DNA from: an uncultured Selenomonadales bacterium
Lineage (GTDB): Bacteria; Bacillota; Negativicutes; Acidaminococcales; Acidaminococcaceae
Direction of reading: 5' to 3'
Assembly: GCA_900315925.1 (NCBI GenBank)
Contig: ONAV01000009.1
Span: 23,641-87,640 of the forward strand
DNA: 64,000 nucleotides
This document shows, piece by piece, positions 29,900 to 38,009 of the stretch. The stretch's first letter is position 1. Every line of letters begins with the position of its first letter. Under the pieces are notes generated by a model. The model was given only the letters and a program-made list of their open reading frames with translations, was not told the DNA's origin and made no database searches. Position numbers and translations under genes: made by a program.

Positions 29900-30550
29900 A
29901 TGGACTATATCATTTCAATTATTCCCCAGATGCTGCTGGGGACCGTAGACACCTTACGGCTTTTCTTTATTACAATTGTGCTGGCGATTCCCCTGGGCAT
30001 CCTTCTTGCGTTCTGCAGGGTTTCGTCTTTTAAGATACTGCGCAACGTGGTGGCGGCCTATGTGTATGTGCTGCGCGGCACGCCCCTGATGCTGCAGCTT
30101 CTGTTTGTGTATTTCGGCCTGCCCTTTATCCCGGTCATCGGCATCCGCCTGGATGATTTCCCGGCGGCGGTGCTGGCCTTTGTGCTGAACTACGGCGCTT
30201 ATTTCTGTGAAATTTTCCGCGCCGGTATCCAGGCAATCCCCAAAGGACAGTATGAAGCGGCCAAAACCCTGGGCATGAATTATGTGCAGACCATGAAGCG
30301 GATCATTCTGCCCCAGGTCTTTAAAATTATTCTGCCTCCGGTCAGCAACGAAACCATTACCCTGGTAAAAGATACGTCATTAATCTACGTGCTGGCCATG
30401 AACGATCTGCTGCGTACCACACGGAACCTGGTGCAGCGTGATTTTAACATTATGCCGTTCGTGGTGGCCGCCGTGTTTTATCTGGTGATGACGTTAATTC
30501 TTACTTTTGGGTTCAACAAACTGGAAAAGCATTTCGCAAGATGGGACTGA
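29900..30550 (+). CDS. Amino-acid ABC transporter permease (HisM/GlnP type)
   Basis: 216 residues from ATG 29900, 7 bases after CGGAG; an in-frame ATG at 29855 lacks a ribosome site. About five membrane helices and the EAA-like loop EAAKTLGMNYVQTMKRIILPQVFKIILPP that docks the ATPase. RGTPLMLQLLFVYFGLP is a family mark. One permease gene only, so it probably works as a homodimer. The ATPase gene follows after six bases. Confidence 0.93.
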   Translation: MDYIISIIPQMLLGTVDTLRLFFITIVLAIPLGILLAFCRVSSFKILRNVVAAYVYVLRGTPLMLQLLFVYFGLPFIPVIGIRLDDFPAAVLAFVLNYGAYFCEIFRAGIQAIPKGQYEAAKTLGMNYVQTMKRIILPQVFKIILPPVSNETITLVKDTSLIYVLAMNDLLRTTRNLVQRDFNIMPFVVAAVFYLVMTLILTFGFNKLEKHFARWD

Positions 30551-30556
30551 GAGATT

Positions 30557-31312
30557 ATGCGTAAGATAGAAGTAAGGAACGTTTGTAAAAAATTTGATGA
30601 GCTGGAAGTGCTGAAAGGCATTGACATGACCGTGGACGAAGGGGAAGTCGTTGCCATCATCGGGCCTTCCGGCGGCGGCAAGAGCACCTTTCTCCGCTGT
30701 CTGAACAAACTGGAAACCATCAACGGGGGAACCATTTTAGTCGATGGGGAAACGCTGGTGAGCACGGACGAAAAGGGAAATGTGAATTATGCCGGGAATT
30801 CCTCTCAGATTGCCTGCAAAATGGGCATGGTGTTCCAGCAGTTTAACCTGTTTCCTCACATGACGGTGCTGGAAAACCTGATGGAAGCACCGGTGCATGT
30901 GCAGAAACGGAATCCGGCGGAGGTACAACAAGAAGCGGAAGCCCTGCTGGAAAAGGTTGGCCTGCTGGATAAACGGGATCAGTATCCCCTGCGGCTGTCC
31001 GGCGGGCAGCAACAACGTGTGGCTATAGCCCGAGCTCTTTGCATGAATCCGGATATCATGCTGTTTGACGAACCCACATCTTCCCTGGATCCGGAACTGA
31101 CGGGGGAAGTGCTGCGGACCATGCGCAGCCTGGCAGAAGAGCATATGACCATGGTTGTGGTGACCCACGAGATGGGGTTTGCCCGGGAAGTGGCGACAAA
31201 AGTGCTCTTTATGGCCGACGGATACATCCAGGAGCAGGGGGCGCCGGAAGAAATATTCGGACATCCGAAAAATGAACGGCTCAAGAGTTTTCTGAAGAGT
31301 ATCTTGAAATGA
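30557..31312 (+). CDS. Amino-acid ABC transporter ATP-binding protein
   Basis: 251 residues with Walker [11 protein letters not shown]-loop [17 protein letters not shown], signature [15 protein letters not shown], Walker [16 protein letters not shown] and the switch His ([10 protein letters not shown]): the GlnQ/HisP subgroup. It energises import with the permease and binding protein just upstream. A short insertion ([16 protein letters not shown]) lies between Walker A and the Q-loop. Confidence 0.95.
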   Translation: MRKIEVRNVCKKFDELEVLKGIDMTVDEGEVVAIIGPSGGGKSTFLRCLNKLETINGGTILVDGETLVSTDEKGNVNYAGNSSQIACKMGMVFQQFNLFPHMTVLENLMEAPVHVQKRNPAEVQQEAEALLEKVGLLDKRDQYPLRLSGGQQQRVAIARALCMNPDIMLFDEPTSSLDPELTGEVLRTMRSLAEEHMTMVVVTHEMGFAREVATKVLFMADGYIQEQGAPEEIFGHPKNERLKSFLKSILK

Positions 31313-31406
31313 GTGGCAGATAAATTACCATGATCTGGTTTCCGAATCAAACAATTTGTTATGACTTGGTAAAAAAATATGCTGTTGTAATTCGGGAGGT
31401 TTCCTG

Positions 31407-32234
31407 ATGAATGAACTGGAAAACAAACGAAAAAAACTGGAAAATATATTAGAAGAGATGGGCAACGTGGCGGTTGCGTTCAGCGGCGGCGTCGACTCCG
31501 CCCTGCTGCTGGCCGTGGCGGCGCGGATGTATCACGTAAAGCTGATTGCGGTGACGGCGACCTCCATAAGCTATGCAGAGCATGAAAAGGACGATGCCCA
31601 GCGCTTTGCCCAGCGTATGGGCGTGAAGCACCGCTATCTGGATTTTGACCAGATGAGCATTCCTGAATTTGTGGCTAACGGACCGGAACGTTGCTATTAT
31701 TGTAAAAAGGCTATCTTCAGCGCGATTCAGGCGTATGTGGCAGAAGACGGATTTACCAATGTGGTGGACGGCAGCAATGCGGATGACGTGAAAGAATACC
31801 GCCCGGGGTCAAAGGCGCTGGCTGAATTAGGCATCCGGAGCCCGTTGAGGGAGGCCGGTCTCAGTAAAGACGAGATTCGTAAACTGAGCCGGGACATGGG
31901 ACTCTTTACGGCGTCCAAACCGTCGTATGCCTGCCTTGCGACCCGTATCCAGTACGGAGAGCCCATTACGCCGGAAAAGCTGGCCCGGGTCGAACAGGCA
32001 GAAGATTTCCTGGCGAAGCTGGGCTTTACCCATATCCGGGTACGCAGTTACGGAACCCTGGTGCGCATTGAAGTGGAACCATCCCAGATCACCCTGATGG
32101 CACAGGTGAATACCCGCAACAAAATTATCGCCCGCTTCAGGGAACTGGGCTACAATTACATTACGCTGGACCTGGCCGGATTCCGCAGCGGCAGCATGGA
32201 TGCAGGATTACCAAAACCGCAGCAGAATTGTTAA
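31407..32234 (+). CDS. larE: ATP-dependent sacrificial sulfur transferase LarE
   Basis: 275 residues. PP-loop SGGVDS (26-31), then CYYCKK (Cys96, Cys99) and the LarE hallmark KPSYACLATR with Cys175, matching the sacrificial Cys176 of Lactobacillus plantarum LarE. LarE donates sulfur to build the nickel-pincer cofactor of lactate racemase and related enzymes. larA, larB and larC are not in the window, so the gene is separated from its pathway here. Ribosome site GGGAGG. Confidence 0.9.
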   Translation: MNELENKRKKLENILEEMGNVAVAFSGGVDSALLLAVAARMYHVKLIAVTATSISYAEHEKDDAQRFAQRMGVKHRYLDFDQMSIPEFVANGPERCYYCKKAIFSAIQAYVAEDGFTNVVDGSNADDVKEYRPGSKALAELGIRSPLREAGLSKDEIRKLSRDMGLFTASKPSYACLATRIQYGEPITPEKLARVEQAEDFLAKLGFTHIRVRSYGTLVRIEVEPSQITLMAQVNTRNKIIARFRELGYNYITLDLAGFRSGSMDAGLPKPQQNC

Positions 32235-32320
32235 GGAGACGCTGACGCAGTCAGCCAAATAATATGCAGGCCGGCGTGTATGCGAATGAATCTAAATTTC
32301 CGCAAGTTCATAAAGTAAAA

Positions 32321-32356
32321 AACTCCGTTACCTTTTCAGATAACGGAGTTATTTTT
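32321..32356 (-). terminator. Bidirectional terminator between larE and tRNA-Glu
   Basis: AACTCCGTTA / TAACGGAGTT, 10-bp stem, 10-base loop, with a T run on the plus side and a run of A (T on minus) on the other. It serves tRNA-Glu on the minus strand and probably larE on plus. Confidence 0.8.
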
Positions 32357-32358
32357 TG

Positions 32359-32433
32359 TGGCAGCGCCAATGGGAATTGAACCCATGATTTCGCCTTGAG
32401 AGGGCGACGTCTTGACCTCTTGACCATGGCGCC
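32359..32433 (-). tRNA. tRNA-Glu(CTC)
   Basis: A complete cloverleaf on the minus strand: acceptor GGCGCCA/TGGCGCT, D arm GTC..GAC, anticodon loop CTCTCAA (anticodon CTC) in stem GTCGCC/GGCGAA, T arm ATGGG-TTCAATT-CCCAT, discriminator G and encoded CCA. It decodes GAG. The -10 hexamer TATAAT on the minus strand lies within the half-tRNA fragment upstream. Confidence 0.88.
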
Positions 32434-32453
32434 GTGAGATTACGTAACTATTA

Positions 32454-32485
32454 TACTTCCTGTGCTACCATTACACCATCCCGGA
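32454..32485 (-). pseudogene. 5' half of a tRNA (Gln/Glu-like), truncated
   Basis: On the minus strand the sequence TCCGGGATGG followed by TGTAATGGTAGCAC has the exact form of a tRNA 5' acceptor strand, position 8-9 linker and D arm, then breaks off. No anticodon arm, T arm or 3' strand follows; instead the sequence runs into a -10 box (TATAAT) and tRNA-Glu. It looks like the remnant of a neighbouring tRNA after deletion. Confidence 0.65.
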
Positions 32486-32796
32486 GTGAGTACTTGTTTA
32501 TGATAGCGCAATAGTAAGAAAATGTCAATAGTTTTTTTACATTTTCATAAAAGTTTTTTTAATCAGCGTCTCCTTACGCACGGCGGTATGGTTCAATTTT
32601 TCTTTCGGGAACTTGAATGAGACGGGAACGAATGGAAAGTTTTTTGTTCTGTTCGCTTTTCATTTATAAAAAACGTGCTATAATAAAAACGAACAACTGT
32701 TTCAAAAATGATAAGCGCCGGTTTCAAAACGATAAACGCTGCCGCTGGGGCAGGGTCCTGAACGGATTAACCGGAAAGAACGGAAAGGAAAACACA

Positions 32797-33249
32797 GTGA
32801 CCGGAGTATCGCACAGCATTGTTACCTTTGCCACGCTGTATGTGGCGACTCATAACGTATTCATCGCCGGCAGCGCCATGCTCGGCAGCCTGTTTCCGGA
32901 CAAGTCGGAAGGCTTGTTCTGGCAGTCCGCGCATCGTTCCTGTTCCCACTGGTTTGTACTGTATGTAGCGGCGCTGGCCTTTTTCTGGACGCCGGACGTG
33001 TTGTCTGTGACCGGGGTACAGATGTGGCAGGCGGGCCTCATACCGATGATGCGGCGGTTTCTTTTCTGGTTCGCCGCCGGGGGGCTGTTCCATATACTGG
33101 AAGACGCCATCTGCGGACCGGTACCGGTGCTGTATCCCACCAAACGGATGACGGTGCTGCCCCGCCTGTTCAAAGTGGGCTCGGTGGGGGAGTGCCTTTT
33201 TGTTATAGCGTATTGCGCGGTTCTGTATCTGATTGCGGTAAAACTGTAG
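32797..33249 (+). CDS. YdjM-like membrane metal-dependent hydrolase family protein
   Basis: 150 residues from GTG 32797, 6 bases after AAAGGAA. Several membrane helices and the family's polar motifs: GVSHSIV, GSLFPDKSE, HRSCSHWF and GLFHILEDAICGPVPVLYP with conserved His and Asp residues. YdjM-type proteins (LexA-regulated in E. coli) are predicted membrane metal hydrolases; the substrate is unknown. The frame is open further upstream but without a plausible start. Confidence 0.8.
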   Translation: MTGVSHSIVTFATLYVATHNVFIAGSAMLGSLFPDKSEGLFWQSAHRSCSHWFVLYVAALAFFWTPDVLSVTGVQMWQAGLIPMMRRFLFWFAAGGLFHILEDAICGPVPVLYPTKRMTVLPRLFKVGSVGECLFVIAYCAVLYLIAVKL

Positions 33250-33296
33250 GAGGGTTTCGCCGTTTCCCGATTCTGACAGGCGGGGGAACAGGCGTA

Positions 33297-33374
33297 ACTG
33301 CGTCGAGGGACATTGACGCAGTCAGTCACAAAAAGCGCCGGTCAGCGTGCAGACGAATTATTCAGTGTTTCCTT
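33297..33374 (+). repeat. Family B element, internal and right-end segment
   Basis: A nearly identical copy of 58229-58307: CTGCGT(C/T)GAGGGACATTGACG through CAGTCAGTCACAAAAAGC to GCAGACGAATTATTCAGTGTTTCCTT. A further right end (GACGAATGAATCAGCGTCTCCTTAA) follows at about 33429-33453. It lies between the YdjM-like gene and lgt, and TATAAT (33408-33413) between the two ends may be the lgt promoter. Confidence 0.8.
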
Positions 33375-33428
33375 TATAATTCGCTGTAAAATGATCCGGC
33401 GGAATGATATAATAGGAATGTGTTAGGG

Positions 33429-33454
33429 AGACGAATGAATCAGCGTCTCCTTAA
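33429..33454 (+). repeat. Family B solo right end
   Basis: GACGAATGAATCAGCGTCTCCTTAA matches the right terminus of the family at 58281-58307 and 58333-58358. Confidence 0.7.
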
Positions 33455-33497
33455 TTCAAATCATATGCATAGTAACCTATAGAACGGAGATAACACG

Positions 33498-34316
33498 ATG
33501 CACCAGTATTTATTTCATATAGGCGATTTCCCCATACGCATGTACGGGCTGATGCTCACCCTTGCGATTTTTCTGGCCACCGGCACGGCATATTTTCTGG
33601 CGCGGCAGGACGGCCGCTGGCATGAGCACGTGCTGGATATCGGCATTTACGGCGGCTTTGCCGGACTGATCGGCGCCCGCCTCTGGGATGTTTTTTTCTT
33701 TGACTGGAGTTATTACCAGAATCACCTGCTGGAGATACCTTTTGTCTGGCAGGGGGGAATGGCGGTCCAGGGAGGCATGCTGGGCGGTTTGCTTACCGGT
33801 ATTGTGTATTGCAAGCTGCACAAGATCGACTGGCTGGCGCTGGCGGATATCGTCTGTCCGGCCATGGTTTTGGGACAGGCGGTAGGCCGTATGGCCAATC
33901 TGCTGAACGGGGATGCCTTCGGCGCGCCTACCGGCGGCGACTTTGGTATTATTTACCCCGAGGGGACCCTGGCCCGTGCCACGTACGGAACCCAGCCTTT
34001 ATGGCCTGCGGAAGTGTGGGAGGGCCAGCTTGATGTGGTAGTGTTTGCGCTGCTGCTGGTGTTCCGCGCGTTTCCCCATGCCAAAGGGCAGGCGTTATGT
34101 CTCTACGGTTTCCTGTATTCGCTGGAACGTTTCTGTCTGGAATTTCTGCGGGGCGATTACGCGGAACCCTGGCTCTTCGGATTTACCAGCGCCCAGGCAA
34201 CCAGCGCCGGGTTCATGCTGGTGTGCCTCGGTTTCTTCCTGTACTTTGGGTATTTGGCGAAGCACGATCCGGAACGGATGATGGCGCCGCCGGATCACCA
34301 CTTAGGCGGGAAATAA
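33498..34316 (+). CDS. lgt: Prolipoprotein diacylglyceryl transferase
   Basis: 272 residues, about seven membrane helices. Lgt marks: HIGDFPIRMYGLML start, GARLWDVFF, WQGGMAVQGGMLGG and the signature GQAVGRMANLLNGDAFG. Lgt adds diacylglycerol to the lipobox Cys of prolipoproteins, several of which are encoded in this window. The 3' end overlaps the convergent gene by 22 bases. Confidence 0.95.
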   Translation: MHQYLFHIGDFPIRMYGLMLTLAIFLATGTAYFLARQDGRWHEHVLDIGIYGGFAGLIGARLWDVFFFDWSYYQNHLLEIPFVWQGGMAVQGGMLGGLLTGIVYCKLHKIDWLALADIVCPAMVLGQAVGRMANLLNGDAFGAPTGGDFGIIYPEGTLARATYGTQPLWPAEVWEGQLDVVVFALLLVFRAFPHAKGQALCLYGFLYSLERFCLEFLRGDYAEPWLFGFTSAQATSAGFMLVCLGFFLYFGYLAKHDPERMMAPPDHHLGGK

Positions 34317-35119
34317 CGGCTTTCCAGTTTGTTTTCGGCAGAGAAGATGATCCAGCCGCGGCCCGGCACGACTTCCAGATTCGCCGTACCTTTAAAAATC
34401 TGGACAACATTGGATTCCGGCGTTGCGTCTTTTGCCGTCAGCGTGTATTGGATGGTGAGCATATCAGGACCGTCGGCCACGTTCACCGTATCGCTGATCA
34501 CGCTGCTTACCGTTGTGGTGAATCCGTTACAGAATGCGGAAAAATTGCCAAAGGATTTTTTGTAGCCATCACCTAAAAAACTCCAGGCCCGTCGAAATTC
34601 TTTGTTGGTGATACATTCATGGTAATCCATCAGGACGGCCCGGGCCGTTTCACGGGAATTCAGTACAACGCGGCTTAACCGTTTTCCGGTTCCGCTGTCG
34701 ATCTTCCAGGAACCGTACACCCGTTTCATAACGGCAGAGCATTCAAAGGTCTGCACAACGATCTGCCTGTCGTTTTCGCGGTCTTCCGCCTTCAGCAGGT
34801 AGAATACTTCCATGGTATCGGCATCCCGCTGCAATTGACGGATATTGCTGGGCCGGCTGGAGAGGGTTGTCCGGTAACCTTCTGTAAAATTTCCATAGCT
34901 TCGGAACGCGTTCTTATAATCTTCGGTAAGTATGTCCCAGGCCAGCCCCGGCTCACCGTCGGTAATTTTATGGTGGAAATACTCCAGGGTTTCGGCCGGC
35001 GTCATGCCCGCAGGGAACGTGTGGGCGATGGGCACGCCGCCATAGGGGTTGGCGGACGCCGACAGGGCGCAGGTAAACGCAAAAACCATTGTCAGTACCA
35101 GTAAAAGAATTTTTTTCAT
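34295..35119 (-). CDS. Exported protein with two NTF2-like repeats, unknown function
   Basis: 274 residues from the minus-strand ATG at 35119, preceded by GAAAGGAGAG. Signal peptide with cleavage after SASA (about residue 23). The mature protein is an internal duplication: residues ~40-145 (ETLEYFHHKITDGEPGLAWDIL.EDYKNAF) and ~155-265 (AVLMDYHECITNKEFRRAWSFL.DGYKKSF), each ending in a hydrophobic W-containing strand. The fold resembles NTF2/DUF4878-type domains. The stop lies inside the end of lgt on the opposite strand. A minus-strand TATAAT is at 35174-35179. Confidence 0.78.
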   Translation of the reverse strand: MKKILLLVLTMVFAFTCALSASANPYGGVPIAHTFPAGMTPAETLEYFHHKITDGEPGLAWDILTEDYKNAFRSYGNFTEGYRTTLSSRPSNIRQLQRDADTMEVFYLLKAEDRENDRQIVVQTFECSAVMKRVYGSWKIDSGTGKRLSRVVLNSRETARAVLMDYHECITNKEFRRAWSFLGDGYKKSFGNFSAFCNGFTTTVSSVISDTVNVADGPDMLTIQYTLTAKDATPESNVVQIFKGTANLEVVPGRGWIIFSAENKLESRYFPPKW

Positions 35120-35234
35120 AGGGAACTCTCCTTTCAAAATGAATTCTTTTATATTATTCCACTGTTCAATAGAATTATATCACGGGTACCATATTTAAAA
35201 CAGAATCTGTTCCACAATTTTTACAGAATATAAA

Positions 35235-35297
35235 AAGCCGTTACGTTCATCACAGTGTTCCGAAGCGAATCGGAAACGTGATGACAGGTAACGGCTT
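35235..35297 (-). terminator. Terminator after the DcuC-family gene
   Basis: Long stem AAGCCGTTAC..TTCATCAC / GTGATGA..GGTAACGGCTT closing a 24-base apex; on the minus strand it ends GGCTTTTTA. Confidence 0.75.
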
Positions 35298-35324
35298 ATA
35301 TATTATTTTGTTACTGCTTTGAAA

Positions 35325-36698
35325 TTATCCGCGATAGTAATAGAAGAAGGTCATGCCAATGTTGACGATCATGGCGCCGCACATGGGGATGAAGGTACGC
35401 TTAATCAGGTCAAAGGGAGAAACGTTGCCCATGCCGGAAGCGACTACGATAACCGCGGTGATGGGGGAGCAGGTACGGGCGATGGAGGCCGCGAAATGCA
35501 TCGGCAGCAGGAACAGCACCGGCGCGATGCCGCTGGCTTTGGCTACCGCCGGAGTCAGGGCTGCAAAAGCAAAGAAGGGCGCGTTGCCGGAACCCATTAC
35601 GATAGAAGAAACGGCGATAATGGCTACCATGACCACCATCATCATCATGGGGGAGAAGCCTGCGCTCTGGCTGCCTTTGATCAGGGTGTTGATGACGCCC
35701 ATGCTCATTAAGCCCTGGGCAAAGACCTGACCGGCTACGATCAGGGTTACCACGTTGGCCATCTGCATGCCCATGCCGTCGAAGAATGCCTGCACGCCGT
35801 CAAATACGGTTTTCAGGTTGCGGGTGCGGATGAATTCCGCAATCATGCCCACGGCCAGGCCGATCATCATGGCGTTGATGATGTTGACTTTGATCCAGGT
35901 GATCCACAGGGGGCTGAAACTTAAAATCAGGGCCAGCGGCACGATAGGGAGCAGGGCGTAAATGGCCGGCGCGTTGTCGGAGGGGTCGTCGGATTTGGAA
36001 TGATCCACATCTATGGGAACGACTACGTGGCCGTCTCGTTTATCCAGATATTTTTGTGAGAAGAAGAACAAAGTGCCGACTACGAAGAAAGCGACAATAA
36101 CGATGGGAACCTGATAATTGGTCCAGTAGATAACGGGATCCAGGCCGGCGTGTTCCGCGGACAGGATGGTGCCGGTATCGCTGGGGCTCCAGTCAAAGCA
36201 GAGGGTGGAAGCTACGGCTGCGGTGGCGGCCAGACGGCTTACGCCCAGACCAATGAGGATGGGGAATACCGTAACCATCAGCAGCATGGCCAGACCGGAG
36301 GCGGAGTTGATGCACAGGCCGATGCACAGGCCCAGCACCCAGCTCAGGGACAGTACCAGGTAGGGAGATTTCAGTTTCAATAACGGTTTGATGGTCATGC
36401 GAACCAGGGCGCGGGAGGCGCCGATCTTATCCATGTACTTGGCGAAAGCGCCTACGCACATGATGTTCAGGCCCAGTTTGGCGGCCCGGGACGATAAGGT
36501 CTGGCTCATGAACTGGAACGTATCAAACAAGATGGATCCGGTGCTGGCTTTAGGCGCCAGGATCTGTCCGTATCCGAAGATGACGGCGGTGTACATAAGG
36601 ATGAAACCGCCCACTACCAAAACCGGCTGGGGTTTGTACTTTTTGTAAATCAGGTACGCAACCCAGAATGTAACAAGAAATGAAATAACTAAAGCCAT
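35325..36698 (-). CDS. C4-dicarboxylate transporter, DcuC family
   Basis: 457 residues, about 12 membrane helices. DcuC-family marks include the GLNIMCVGAFAKYMDKIG block, LSWVLGLCIGLCINSASGLAMLL and the STLCFDWSPSDTGTI motif. DcuC carriers export succinate or exchange C4-dicarboxylates in anaerobes. Here the gene is the second in a unit with an M20 peptidase 19 bases upstream, so it may instead handle a peptide or N-acylated acid; this is inferred from context only. Confidence 0.85.
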   Translation of the reverse strand: MALVISFLVTFWVAYLIYKKYKPQPVLVVGGFILMYTAVIFGYGQILAPKASTGSILFDTFQFMSQTLSSRAAKLGLNIMCVGAFAKYMDKIGASRALVRMTIKPLLKLKSPYLVLSLSWVLGLCIGLCINSASGLAMLLMVTVFPILIGLGVSRLAATAAVASTLCFDWSPSDTGTILSAEHAGLDPVIYWTNYQVPIVIVAFFVVGTLFFFSQKYLDKRDGHVVVPIDVDHSKSDDPSDNAPAIYALLPIVPLALILSFSPLWITWIKVNIINAMMIGLAVGMIAEFIRTRNLKTVFDGVQAFFDGMGMQMANVVTLIVAGQVFAQGLMSMGVINTLIKGSQSAGFSPMMMMVVMVAIIAVSSIVMGSGNAPFFAFAALTPAVAKASGIAPVLFLLPMHFAASIARTCSPITAVIVVASGMGNVSPFDLIKRTFIPMCGAMIVNIGMTFFYYYRG

Positions 36699-36717
36699 AA
36701 ATAATACCTCCTGACTC

Positions 36718-37851
36718 TTACTCTTTTGCTGCCAGGCAGAGGATGTCCAGCGCCCACTGGCAGGTCATGTACAGATCTTCTTCCAGCAAAATTTCGTCTA
36801 CGGTATGCACATTGGTCATACCGGTACCCAGCACGGTGCAGGGGATACCGAAGCCGTTGAAGTGGCTGCTGTCGCTGCCGCCGCCGGTGGCGGTGATGTC
36901 TACGGTTAAACCCAGATTTTCTGCTGCTTTGGCTGCCAGCTGGATGACCTTGCTGTCTTTGGCAAGGCAGTAGGGTTTGTAGGAAGGTTTCACTTCCACG
37001 TCAACCGGCACGCCGGCTTTTTCGCCGCCCTTTTTGTAGGCTGCCACAATATCGGCCGTGAGTTTTTCCAGCTTTTCCGGATTACGGCTGCGGCAGTCCA
37101 TGGCAATCTCTACCAGATCCGGCACGATGTTGGTAGCGGAACCGCCGTGGATGATGCCGATATTGCAGGTGGTCTCTTCATCGATGCGGCTGGTAGGCAC
37201 GTCCATTAAAATCTCCGCCGCTTTCTTAATGGCGTTGATTCCTTTTTCCGGCGCTACGCCGCCATGAGCGGTTTTGCCGTGGACTTTGGCAAAAATTTTG
37301 TTCTGGCCGGGAGCCGCAAAAATGATTTTGCCGGGGCGTCCGCTGGAGTCCAGCGCGTACCCGATATCGGAATGCAGCAGGCTGGTGTCCAGATTTTTCG
37401 CGCCGGCGCAGCCCTGTTCCTCGCTGACGGAGAAGACTACCTGGATATCGCCGTGGGGCAGGTTCTGTTCTTTCAGGCAGCGCAGGGCTTCCAGAATGGC
37501 TACCACGCCGCCCTTGTCGTCGCCACCTAAAATGGTGGTACCGTCGGATTTGATGACGCCGTCTTCGATGTGGGGTTTAATACCGGCACAGGGATTGACG
37601 CAGTCCATGTGGGCATTCAGCAAAATGCGGGGCGCGCCCGCCACAGTGCCCTTAAAATCTGCCACAAGATTGCCTGCCGTGCCGTTCAGGGCTTTGGCAG
37701 CCTGCATGTCTTCCGTCACCTTGCCGCCTAATTCTTCCAGCCGTTTTTTCAGCAAATCGGCTACTTCCCGTTCGCCCAGAGAAGGGCAGGGAATTTGAAT
37801 CAGTTCATAAAACTCGTCCAGTACACGTTGTTTGTTGATGTTCAATGTCAT
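36718..37851 (-). CDS. M20 family peptidase, PepT-like
   Basis: 377 residues. Metal ligands appear in the expected order: LLNAHMDCVNP, GGDDKGGVVA and SVSEEQGCAGA (catalytic Glu-Glu), and the lid domain contains KVHGKTAHGGVAPEKGINAI. The late TATGGGSDSSHFNGFG motif supplies the last ligand. This is the peptidase T/PepT-like subgroup of di-zinc aminopeptidases. It precedes the DcuC-family gene by 19 bases on the same strand, so the two form an operon. Confidence 0.92.
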   Translation of the reverse strand: MTLNINKQRVLDEFYELIQIPCPSLGEREVADLLKKRLEELGGKVTEDMQAAKALNGTAGNLVADFKGTVAGAPRILLNAHMDCVNPCAGIKPHIEDGVIKSDGTTILGGDDKGGVVAILEALRCLKEQNLPHGDIQVVFSVSEEQGCAGAKNLDTSLLHSDIGYALDSSGRPGKIIFAAPGQNKIFAKVHGKTAHGGVAPEKGINAIKKAAEILMDVPTSRIDEETTCNIGIIHGGSATNIVPDLVEIAMDCRSRNPEKLEKLTADIVAAYKKGGEKAGVPVDVEVKPSYKPYCLAKDSKVIQLAAKAAENLGLTVDITATGGGSDSSHFNGFGIPCTVLGTGMTNVHTVDEILLEEDLYMTCQWALDILCLAAKE

Positions 37852-38009
37852 ATTCCTCCTACGTTAATTTGTAAGAAAGCACTGAGGAAGACGCCGCAAA
37901 AATGATAAGCGGGCATGCCTGTAAATCCATCAGCGGTTTCTCAGATTCCCCTCATAAAATACTGTTTTGTCTGAAAAAATATATTATTTGCTGCCGAATT
38001 CCGGTTGCG

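Larger units (their letters stand above)
32232..32576. repeat. Family B inverted-repeat ends enclosing tRNA-Glu
   Basis: TAAGGAGACGCTGA at 32232-32245 is exactly complementary to TCAGCGTCTCCTTA at 32563-32576. The left end continues into family B sequence (GACGCAGTCAGCC...GGCCGGCGTGTATGCGAATGAATC). The 345-bp interior carries a bidirectional terminator, tRNA-Glu(CTC) and a 5' half-tRNA. Either two solo ends happen to flank the tRNA, or the tRNA lies inside the element. Confidence 0.7.
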
